Source: Alphaproteobacteria bacterium (GTDB lineage: Bacteria > Pseudomonadota > Alphaproteobacteria > Puniceispirillales > UBA1172). Taken from it: 14,251 bases of DNA. The notes below the pieces were generated by a model. It did no database searches. It was given only the letters and a program-made list of their open reading frames with translations, and had not been told where the DNA came from. Shown in pieces: positions 7,176 through 12,756 of the stretch (position 1 is its first letter; each line of letters opens with the position of its first letter). A program made the translations under genes and the position numbers. The stretch covers positions 1 to 14,251 of the forward strand of contig JALRFL010000011.1 in assembly GCA_023259875.1 (NCBI GenBank), given 5' to 3'.

Positions 7176-8137
7176 GGGGTTTTGACCATTTGATCAGTTG
7201 TGGTGATGGCATCAAAAAACCTCAAACGAGCAAGATAATCCACAGGGTTATGCGGCAGGACTTGCGCGTCTGCCGGGGTATGAACCCAGTCATATAATCG
7301 GGTTAGGAAAAATCGCATGGCGGCGCCGCGTGCCAGAACGGGCAGGGCGTCATATTCGGCCTGTTGAAGCGGTCTTAGTGAGGTGTAACCAGCAAACAGT
7401 GCAGCGGCGTGGCCAAGTTGAAAGGCTTTTTGATGATCAAAACACCAGGCATTGATCATAATTGCCAGATCATAGGCGAACCAATCCTGACAAGCGAAAT
7501 AGAAATCAATAACGCCGCTAATATCATCCCCTGAAAACAGAATGTTATCTGGAAAAAGATCAGCGTGAATGACCCCTGATGGCAGGTCTTTAGGCCATTC
7601 TGCCTCAATCCGTGAAAGCCAGTGATCTACGATTAAGGTTAACCCTGTTTCAAGTTGATCGGCGGCTTTTCCTGTGTCCTTAAATAAAGGCCGCCAAGCG
7701 TGTTGGCCTAAGGCATTAGGCCGTTTGATGGTGAAATCCGCCGCTTGCAAATGCAATTTTGCCAACACTTCACCGGCTTTCCTGCACTGGTGTTCGCTAG
7801 GTGAGGTTGTGGATGCCCCTTGCAAAAAGGTGACAATAGCCATGGGTTTATCTTTGATGGTCTGAAGAATTTGACCGGATTTATCCGCCACTGGGCTAGG
7901 GCAGGGAAAATGCTTTTCTGCCAAATGCCCTTTGAGGCCAATAAAAAAGGGCAATTCGGCTGGTGCGACCCGGCGTTCATAAATCGTCAGAATATAGTCG
8001 CCTTGGCTGGTTTCTAGGCGGTAATTTGTATTTTCAACGCCTTGGGTTATGCCTGTGAGTTGCCGCCTTTCGCCAATATCATATCCTGCCAGAAGCTGGT
8101 CAATCATCGCATCGGTGATGAGGGTATAAACAGCCAT
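7172..8137 (-). CDS. thrB: homoserine kinase (aminoglycoside phosphotransferase-fold type)
   Basis: This enzyme phosphorylates homoserine with ATP, giving the substrate of threonine synthase. It belongs to the type with a protein kinase-like (APH) fold rather than the GHMP type of E. coli. The 321-residue product begins MAVYT and has the family segment GVENTNYRLET (33-43). The catalytic loop is GVIHADLFPDNILF (188-201), with D193 as probable catalytic base and N198 as metal ligand. The following GVIDFYFAC (208-216) has D211 as second metal ligand. It lies 7 bases downstream of ispH and its stop overlaps the rnhA start, an arrangement seen in many alphaproteobacteria. The ribosome binding site is weak, which fits translation coupled to ispH. 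ThrC, the next enzyme, is encoded elsewhere in the window. Confidence 0.96.
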   Translation of the reverse strand: MAVYTLITDAMIDQLLAGYDIGERRQLTGITQGVENTNYRLETSQGDYILTIYERRVAPAELPFFIGLKGHLAEKHFPCPSPVADKSGQILQTIKDKPMAIVTFLQGASTTSPSEHQCRKAGEVLAKLHLQAADFTIKRPNALGQHAWRPLFKDTGKAADQLETGLTLIVDHWLSRIEAEWPKDLPSGVIHADLFPDNILFSGDDISGVIDFYFACQDWFAYDLAIMINAWCFDHQKAFQLGHAAALFAGYTSLRPLQQAEYDALPVLARGAAMRFFLTRLYDWVHTPADAQVLPHNPVDYLARLRFFDAITTTDQMVKTP

Positions 8138-8144
8138 AACGCGC

Positions 8145-9104
8145 TCAATGCCGCAGAATAGGGGGCAGGTTAAAGGCTATAGTCTCTGTGGCGGTAACAT
8201 GCCGCTTCACCGTGATGTCATAACGCTCTGCAATGGCGGCGATCACATCTTCAACCAGCTCCTCAGGCGCGGATGCACCGGCGGTAATGCCGATGCGCTC
8301 GGCTTGGGAAATATACGACCAGTCTATCGCCTCAGCCCCTGCGATCAGCATGGCGTCACGAACGCCAGCGATTTTTCCAACCTCAACCAGCCGTTTGGAA
8401 TTTGATGAGTTTTCTGCCCCAATAACTAGCAAAAGATCTGCCATGGGGGCGATATCTTTCACCGCCTGTTGGCGGTTTGTGGTTGCGTAGCAAATATCTT
8501 CACCTCTTGGCCCGTTGATTTGGGGAAAGCGGCGCTTGAGAATGGAAATCATGTCTTCGGTGTCATCAACCGATAAGGTGGTCTGTGTAGCATAGGCAAG
8601 GTGATCGCTTTCAGGCGGCGTGACGGTCATAGCATCTTGTGCTGTTTCGATAAGGGTAATGCCGCCATCTTCGACTTGTCCCATTGTGCCTTCGACTTCG
8701 GGATGCCCAGCATGGCCAATCAGCAAGATATGAGCGCCTTGTTTATGATGCCGGTTAGCCTCAACATGAACTTTTGTTACTAAAGGGCAGGTGGCATCAA
8801 CAGAAACCATGCCCCTGCGTTTGGCCTCTGCCACCACGGATTTGGCAACACCATGGGCAGAAAACACAACGGGTTTGCCATCTGGAATGTCAACAAGCTC
8901 TTCAACAAACACCGCGCCCATCGCGGCCAGACGATTCACCACATGTTTGTTATGGACAATTTCATGCCTGACATACACCGGCGCACCAAATTTTCGCAAC
9001 GCTTCCTCGACAATGCGAACAGCCCGATCAACACCTGCGCAAAACCCGCGCGGTTCAGCAAGGATAATTGTTTTCTGCGGATGTTTCGCTGTGGCATTGG
9101 TCAT
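8145..9104 (-). CDS. ispH: 4-hydroxy-3-methylbut-2-enyl diphosphate reductase
   Basis: IspH (LytB) is the iron-sulfur enzyme that reduces HMBPP to IPP and DMAPP, the last step of the MEP isoprenoid pathway. The 319-residue protein has all three cluster cysteines: C22 in PRGFCAGV, C106 in DATCPLV and C205 in DICYATTNRQ. Catalytic-pocket residues are present: H51 in IVHNKHVV, H84 in SAHGV, H134 and E136 in GHPEVEGT, and the TQTTLSVDDT segment (173-182). The N-terminus is about ten residues longer than in E. coli. No Shine-Dalgarno sequence is visible before the ATG; a weak promoter-like pair would place the transcript start at or next to the ATG (see findings). It is the first gene of the ispH-thrB-rnhA operon and diverges from the lipoprotein gene. 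Confidence 0.97.
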   Translation of the reverse strand: MTNATAKHPQKTIILAEPRGFCAGVDRAVRIVEEALRKFGAPVYVRHEIVHNKHVVNRLAAMGAVFVEELVDIPDGKPVVFSAHGVAKSVVAEAKRRGMVSVDATCPLVTKVHVEANRHHKQGAHILLIGHAGHPEVEGTMGQVEDGGITLIETAQDAMTVTPPESDHLAYATQTTLSVDDTEDMISILKRRFPQINGPRGEDICYATTNRQQAVKDIAPMADLLLVIGAENSSNSKRLVEVGKIAGVRDAMLIAGAEAIDWSYISQAERIGITAGASAPEELVEDVIAAIAERYDITVKRHVTATETIAFNLPPILRH

Positions 9105-9110
9105 GCTACT

Positions 9111-9139
9111 GTTTTGCTAGAAGATGACGCCACGGTCAA
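9111..9139 (-). promoter_or_regulatory. possible ispH operon promoter
   Basis: Read leftwards, TTGACC (9139-9134) is followed after 17 bases by CAAAAC (9116-9111). The -35 box is close to consensus but the -10 box matches at only three of six positions. The -10 box ends six bases before the ispH ATG, so transcription would begin at about the start codon itself. The call is tentative. Confidence 0.25.
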
Positions 9140-9140
9140 C

Positions 9141-9168
9141 TTGAAACAAACCCATAAAGGCGTATAGT
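9141..9168 (+). promoter_or_regulatory. sigma70-like promoter for the lipoprotein gene
   Basis: TTGAAA at 9141-9146 and TATAGT at 9163-9168 are separated by 16 bases; each box matches the sigma70 consensus at five of six positions. The expected start is near 9175, leaving a leader of about 27 bases with AAAGG at 9187-9190 before the ATG at 9202. A short inverted repeat, TGCAT/ATGCA (9168-9184, 7-base spacer), covers the predicted start point and could bind a regulator. Confidence 0.5.
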
Positions 9169-9201
9169 GCATATATCTAATGCAAAAAGGCGGCATGAAC
9201 G

Positions 9202-9717
9202 ATGAAGAACATGAGTATATTAACACCTTGGACGCGCTTTGGCCGTTATCTCAAACTGGCCTCTTTGCTCTCGCCTGCGGTAACGCTTGGCGTTGCCTTT
9301 AGCCTGGTCGGATGTTCCGCGTTTGAGCCAGAATATTCCGAATGCCCGTCTATCAAGGCAGCGGTGGGCGGGGAGCAAACTTTTGCCAGGGGTCAGAACT
9401 TAGGCCAAATCGCCTCAATCCGTTTTAATGGCATTAATGGGCAATGCGTGCAGAAATCAGGCTATACCGATACGGATATTACGGTTCATGTATTGTTGGA
9501 AAGAGATATGCGATCCGGGGCAAATATTGAAACCGTTGAGGTGCATTTGACCGCCGCGATTATTGACCCGGATGATCAGGTCACAACGCGCAAAGTGTTA
9601 ACCCAAGACATGTCTTTCAGCAGTGGCCTTGACCGGTCTTTCCCGAGCTTTGATTTCAATCTGGATGTTCCTGATGGGCATCGCGTGCTTTTGGGGCTTG
9701 GCCGCGCCGCACCATAA
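9202..9717 (+). CDS. predicted lipoprotein of unknown function
   Basis: I do not recognise a characterised family. The 171-residue product has a basic N-terminus, a hydrophobic stretch (about 17-36) and a lipobox LVGC with the lipidated cysteine at 38, so it should be anchored to a membrane facing the periplasm. After the lipobox come two further cysteines, in SECPS (48) and NGQCVQ (82), which could form a disulfide. The rest is polar and rich in beta-type segments with no transmembrane helix. The arrangement (lipobox, CP, then GxC about 34 residues on) is reminiscent of uncharacterised small lipoproteins of Rhodospirillales, but that is only a recollection of pattern. The ATG at 9211 (residue 4) is an alternative start. 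The gene is alone, with its own promoter upstream and a terminator downstream. Confidence 0.8.
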   Translation: MKNMSILTPWTRFGRYLKLASLLSPAVTLGVAFSLVGCSAFEPEYSECPSIKAAVGGEQTFARGQNLGQIASIRFNGINGQCVQKSGYTDTDITVHVLLERDMRSGANIETVEVHLTAAIIDPDDQVTTRKVLTQDMSFSSGLDRSFPSFDFNLDVPDGHRVLLGLGRAAP

Positions 9718-9741
9718 GGCCTCATAACGCCATGATTAATG

Positions 9742-9766
9742 GTTCGCCATCACTAAACTGGCGAGC
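9742..9766. other. hairpin between the lipoprotein gene and the F0 operon
   Basis: GTTCGCCA (9742-9749) pairs with TGGCGAGC (9759-9766), eight pairs including one T-G wobble, around a 9-base loop. Neither side has an adjacent run of T, so by itself it is not a classical terminator. It lies next to the stronger hairpin at 9776-9798 and may stabilise transcript 3' ends from either side. Confidence 0.5.
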
Positions 9767-9810
9767 AAAACAAAAGGCAGGGGCGATAGCACCCTGCCAT
9801 TTTGCGTTTT
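9766..9810 (-). terminator. bidirectional intrinsic terminator, mainly of the F0 operon
   Basis: GGCAGGG (9776-9782) and CCCTGCC (9792-9798) form a perfect 7-base GC-rich stem with a 9-base loop. Read leftwards the stem is followed at once by TTTTGTTTTG (9775-9766), a good U-rich tail about 90 bases after the b subunit stop. Read rightwards it is followed by ATTTTGCGTTTT (9799-9810), a poorer tail that could still end the lipoprotein transcript. Confidence 0.8.
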
Positions 9811-9887
9811 GAGATATGGGTAAATCGTAACCTTAGGATGGGGAGGCAATCATAGCGCCCCAAAATCAGGAAGTATGAGGGCTTTTC

Positions 9888-10388
9888 TTAATTGATAGAT
9901 TTGATTGCCTCAATATCCGCCTTAAGCAGGTTGTTAGCGGCGGCCTGATCCATATTCTCACGAATCAATTCAGCGGCGGCGGCGGTAGCCAATCGTGCCG
10001 CTTGATTGCGGATATCTTGGGTCGCTTCGGCTTCTAGAGCTTTGATTTTTGCTTCGGCTTGATCCTTGCGGCGTTTGATAGACGCTTCGGCGCTTTTCTT
10101 TGCGGATTCTTCAATTTGCAAAGCGGCCTTTTCGGCATTGGCGATAATATCTTTGGCTTGATCTGCCGCCTCACGCTGAAGCCGTTGGTATTTCTGAAGC
10201 TCGTTTTGCGCTTCCTCGCGCAGAGCTTTGGCTTCTTCTAGGTTGTTGCGGATATCTTCGCTACGCTTATCCAGCGCGGCAGACATGGCCGATCCTGCTT
10301 TTTTCCAAACCAGTGCCACGAACACAACAAAAGAAAGCGCTACCCAAAGGCTTTCGTTAATTAATGGTCCACCAGATCCTGCCGCCAT
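9888..10388 (-). CDS. atpF: ATP synthase F0 subunit b
   Basis: Subunit b forms the peripheral stalk that holds F1 still against the rotating c ring. The 166-residue protein has one N-terminal membrane helix (about 12-28, LWVALSFVVFVALVW) followed by a long charged, alanine-rich coiled coil (about 38-150), as expected for b. The start is well supported by GGAGGA seven bases before the ATG. It is the last gene of the F0 operon, 34 bases after b', and that spacer holds part of a hairpin. Alphaproteobacteria carry two different b-type genes, b and b'; this one lacks the signal-like leader of its neighbour and is last in the usual order, so it is called b. Confidence 0.94.
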   Translation of the reverse strand: MAAGSGGPLINESLWVALSFVVFVALVWKKAGSAMSAALDKRSEDIRNNLEEAKALREEAQNELQKYQRLQREAADQAKDIIANAEKAALQIEESAKKSAEASIKRRKDQAEAKIKALEAEATQDIRNQAARLATAAAAELIRENMDQAAANNLLKADIEAIKSIN

Positions 10389-10405
10389 ATCAGCGTCCTC
10401 CAGTT

Positions 10406-10437
10406 AAAAAATCATAAAGCCATTACGAAGTGGCTTT
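10406..10437 (-). other. hairpin at the b'/b junction, stop codon in the loop
   Basis: Read leftwards, AAAGCCA (10437-10431) pairs perfectly with TGGCTTT (10422-10416) around an 8-base loop, CTTCGTAA. The last three loop bases are the b' stop codon. After the stem come ATGA and six T (10411-10406). This could be a weak terminator, a pause site or an RNA-stability element between the two stalk genes. Confidence 0.5.
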
Positions 10438-11046
10438 TTCTGCTTGCTTTACCAATCGCTTGGCATCGGTTTTGCCAACCTTCATGCCGGTCAATTGTGC
10501 CACAACATCCATCGCAGATGTGCTGGCAATATCAGACACTTCTTTGAGCGCGTCTGCCCGTGCCTTTGCAATTTCTGCTTCGGCCTCAGACATTTTCTTA
10601 GCCAGAGCGGCATTAGCCGTGGCAACCTTACGCTCCATTTTTGACATGATGCTTTCGGCGGCTTGACGGGTCATTTCATTGCCATCATTACGCGCATCGG
10701 CAAGCATCTTTTCAAACGCTTCTCTGGCCTGTTCTGCATCATCAGAGGCTTGTCTTGCCCGGCGAAGATCATCTTCGATCCGGTTATGACGCTCCTCAAG
10801 AACAGATCCTATCCGCGGCACAACAATGCGCCACATTAAGAGGTAGGCCAGCGCAAAGCTAACCACCAGCCAAAAGATCTGGGTTGGCCATGTTGAAAAA
10901 TCCAACTGTGGCAGGCCGCCACTTTCCTCACCCTTTTCGGACGCGGCCATCACGGATTGGGTCATTGTCATGACCAATCCAGCGGCGGTGATACTGGAAA
11001 AGCAGGTTTTAAGTTGACGTGATTCTGTCCAAGCGGTTGGCTTCAT
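10423..11046 (-). CDS. ATP synthase F0 subunit b'
   Basis: This is the second b-type stalk subunit found in alphaproteobacteria and photosynthetic bacteria; it pairs with b as a heterodimer. The 207-residue product has a hydrophobic leader (about 16-34) ending in SVMAAS, which looks like a cleavable signal peptide. Then comes LPQLDFSTWPTQIFWLVV entering the membrane helix (about 55-72), MWRIVVPRIGSVLEERHNRIEDD (71-93), and a long coiled coil to the C-terminus. The frame is open upstream to a TTG at 11130, but that region overlaps atpE and has no family character. The ATG at 11044-11046 has AGGG about nine bases upstream and clears atpE by 52 bases, so it is preferred. An internal ATG near residue 26 or 28 cannot be excluded. 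Confidence 0.92.
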   Translation of the reverse strand: MKPTAWTESRQLKTCFSSITAAGLVMTMTQSVMAASEKGEESGGLPQLDFSTWPTQIFWLVVSFALAYLLMWRIVVPRIGSVLEERHNRIEDDLRRARQASDDAEQAREAFEKMLADARNDGNEMTRQAAESIMSKMERKVATANAALAKKMSEAEAEIAKARADALKEVSDIASTSAMDVVAQLTGMKVGKTDAKRLVKQAEKATS

Positions 11047-11098
11047 GGCGCGAATCCCTGATCTAAGGCCTCGTGGTGTCTGTTGCTTTTGTTCAGAA

Positions 11099-11326
11099 TT
11101 AAAATACGAACAAGAGCAAAAGGGCAACAACCAGCGCGAACAGCGCGATGGCTTCGGTCAAGGCAAAGCCCAGAATCCCAATGCCGAACACGTCGTTACG
11201 CGCGGATGGGTTGCGAGCAATTGAGTTAACCAATGATGAGAAGATGTTACCAATACCAATGCCTACGCCCAAAAGAGGGAGAACGGCAATGCCTGCACCG
11301 ATAAGTTTTGCTGCTTCTGCTTCCAT
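11099..11326 (-). CDS. atpE: ATP synthase F0 subunit c
   Basis: Subunit c forms the rotating membrane ring. The 75-residue hairpin protein has helix 1 (about 8-32) with the glycine ladder G20-x-G22-x-G24-x-G26, a polar loop with ARNP (37-40), and helix 2 (about 46-74) with the ion-carrying acid E58 in FALTEAIALF. The residues around E58 lack the Q/ES pattern of sodium-binding rings, so protons are the likely coupling ion; this is inference from motif. A strong ribosome binding site, GGAAGGA, lies about seven bases before the ATG, as expected for a subunit needed in many copies. It follows atpB after 77 bases, the longest gap in the operon. Confidence 0.97.
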   Translation of the reverse strand: MEAEAAKLIGAGIAVLPLLGVGIGIGNIFSSLVNSIARNPSARNDVFGIGILGFALTEAIALFALVVALLLLFVF

Positions 11327-11368
11327 GGATCTTTCCTTCCGTTACTTATGATAGTTGAGTGGTTAAAG

Positions 11369-11386
11369 TTCCGCCTTTCAACGGAA
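11369..11386 (-). other. small hairpin in the atpB-atpE spacer
   Basis: Read leftwards, TTCCG (11386-11382) pairs with CGGAA (11373-11369) around an 8-base loop, 17 bases after the atpB stop. There is no T run. It sits in the widest spacer of the operon, ahead of the most highly needed subunit, so an RNA-processing or stability role is possible but not shown. Confidence 0.3.
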
Positions 11387-11403
11387 TGCGAAAACACATG
11401 ATC

Positions 11404-12147
11404 TTAATGAAGATGGATGGCATCATTCAGATACATGCAGGTAAGAATCGTAAACACATAGGCCTGAAGGGCGGCGACCAGAACCTCAAGTCCAGTCAAG
11501 CCAACCAAGGCAAGAAATGGTAAAATCGCGCCAGGGGCATATACTCCGCCAGCGCCAGTGATCATCACGGCAAGGCCTGCAAACACCTTAAGCATGGTAT
11601 GACCTGCGAGCATATTGGCAAACAGTCGAACCGATAGGCTCACCGGACGCACAAAATAAGACACGACTTCAATAACAATCAGAAAGGGGATCAAAACCTT
11701 AGGTGCGCCGGGGGGCACAAAAAAGGTCAAAAAATGAAAGCCGTGCTTGAAAATAGCAATCAGGGTGACACCAACAAAGATAAACGCGGCTAAGACAAAG
11801 GTCACAACAATCTGGCTAGTAAAGGTATAGGAATATGGGATAAGCCCAAGCATATTTCCAAACAAAAGAAACACGAAAAGCGTGAAAACAAATGGGAAAT
11901 AAGGCCGTCCGGCGTTACCTACATTGCTGCTGACCATGTCAGAGATAAACTCATACATCATTTCTGCCGAAGCCTGCATACGACCAGGCACCATTTGCCG
12001 GCCGCGCATGGCAAAGGTCAAAAAGATCGTGCTGACCAAAACCGCCAGAATCATAAACAAAGCGGAATTGGAAAATGAGATATCATAGCCAAACAGCTCA
12101 AGGTGTAAGAGTGCCTTGATCGTAAATTGTTCAACCGGTGAATGCAT
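11404..12147 (-). CDS. atpB: ATP synthase F0 subunit a
   Basis: Subunit a provides the two half-channels that carry protons to and from the c ring. The 247-residue protein is very hydrophobic, with five to six membrane helices. The essential arginine is R174 in SLSVRLFANMLAGH (170-183). Other family landmarks are FGNMLGLIPYSYT (96-108), E160 in the preceding helix, and GLEVLVAALQAYVFTILTCMYLNDA from 219, holding E221 and Q228. It starts with MHSPVEQF, typical of alphaproteobacterial subunit a. GAGGA lies six to seven bases before the ATG. It is the second gene of the operon, 32 bases after atpI. Confidence 0.97.
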   Translation of the reverse strand: MHSPVEQFTIKALLHLELFGYDISFSNSALFMILAVLVSTIFLTFAMRGRQMVPGRMQASAEMMYEFISDMVSSNVGNAGRPYFPFVFTLFVFLLFGNMLGLIPYSYTFTSQIVVTFVLAAFIFVGVTLIAIFKHGFHFLTFFVPPGAPKVLIPFLIVIEVVSYFVRPVSLSVRLFANMLAGHTMLKVFAGLAVMITGAGGVYAPGAILPFLALVGLTGLEVLVAALQAYVFTILTCMYLNDAIHLH

Positions 12148-12179
12148 GATGTATCCTCGTGATCCTAATCAATGGAATA

Positions 12180-12590
12180 TCAGACCTTGTTGTCATCATC
12201 TTTGTCAGATGTCTGATCATTGGTCTGTTGATGTTCCAAATACCCCAGTTTTAACCCTCGGCCAGTAGCCATTCTCCAGATATTCATCATCCCTGCAAGT
12301 GTTCCTAAAAAAAACAGGATCACCATAAAGAGCGGAAGCGTACCTAGCCATTGATCCAGAAGCCAGCCGATAAATGTCCCAACGACGGTTCCGGCCACCA
12401 ATTCTGTTGCTATTCTTCCCACCAGTGCCAAGGCATCTGCTGGTAAATCCGCTCTTGAACGCTTGCCTTGTGCCGGATTGGTAAAATCATGTTCGGCTTT
12501 CGCGATGCGTGTTTTTAAGTCCACGCTCGGTTTGCCATCATCACGCTTACCGTTTGTATCTGGCTTGGCTTTGTCAGAGACGATATTCAT
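12180..12590 (-). CDS. atpI: AtpI/AtpZ family ATP synthase-associated protein
   Basis: AtpI-type proteins are small membrane proteins encoded first in F0 operons; roles proposed for the family include c-ring assembly and magnesium or calcium transport. The 136-residue product has a long hydrophilic N-terminus (1-56). The paired helices follow (about 58-78 and 83-103), with ELVAGTVVGTFIGWLLDQWLG across the first and GTLAGMMNIWRMA at the end of the second. An acidic, hydrophilic tail ends in DKDDDNKV. The frame extends four codons further to a TTG at 12602, but that has no ribosome binding site. The ATG at 12588-12590 is preceded by GAGAAAGGAT, whose spacing is short (two bases after AAGG), so the start is likely but slightly unusual. 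It opens the operon behind a good promoter. Confidence 0.88.
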   Translation of the reverse strand: MNIVSDKAKPDTNGKRDDGKPSVDLKTRIAKAEHDFTNPAQGKRSRADLPADALALVGRIATELVAGTVVGTFIGWLLDQWLGTLPLFMVILFFLGTLAGMMNIWRMATGRGLKLGYLEHQQTNDQTSDKDDDNKV

Positions 12591-12658
12591 ATCCTTTCTC
12601 AAAAACGAAATGTTAGATGCTTATCAAACCTTTGAGCACATCCATAATTTGCGTCTGC

Positions 12659-12687
12659 AAAGTATGATTCCATCACCATTATGTCAA
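12659..12687 (-). promoter_or_regulatory. promoter of the F0 operon
   Basis: Read leftwards, a perfect TTGACA (12687-12682) is followed after 17 bases by TACTTT (12664-12659). A better-matching -10 candidate, CATACT (12666-12661), gives a 15-base spacer. It lies in the 166-base gap between smc and atpI and leaves a leader of roughly 60 bases before the atpI ATG. The rest of the gap shows no gene and no clear smc terminator. Confidence 0.6.
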
Positions 12688-12756
12688 GTGATCATGCGCG
12701 GTCTTTTGGGTGTTCTTGGCTCAGAAACTGGGGCAAAAAGTCCCATGCCAGAGGCG

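Noticed and set aside
9195..9302. A 35-codon plus-strand frame beginning at ATG 9195, overlapping the lipoprotein start in another frame.
   Set aside because: It has a purine-rich site four bases upstream but no recognisable protein features, while the overlapping lipoprotein frame has a clear signal peptide and lipobox.
9839..9864. Possible hairpin between GGGG and CCCC downstream of the b subunit gene.
   Set aside because: Only four continuous pairs form before mismatches, and no T run follows; the hairpin at 9776-9798 is much better.
11047..11130. Upstream extension of b' to a TTG at 11130.
   Set aside because: It overlaps atpE, lacks a ribosome binding site and has no family character; the ATG at 11046 is better placed.
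12591..12602. atpI start at TTG 12602.
   Set aside because: There is no ribosome binding site before the TTG, while the ATG at 12590 follows an AAGGAT.
12725..12755. Possible smc terminator just after its stop codon.
   Set aside because: Only about four base pairs can form (TGGG with CCCA), and the T run falls inside the loop rather than after the stem.
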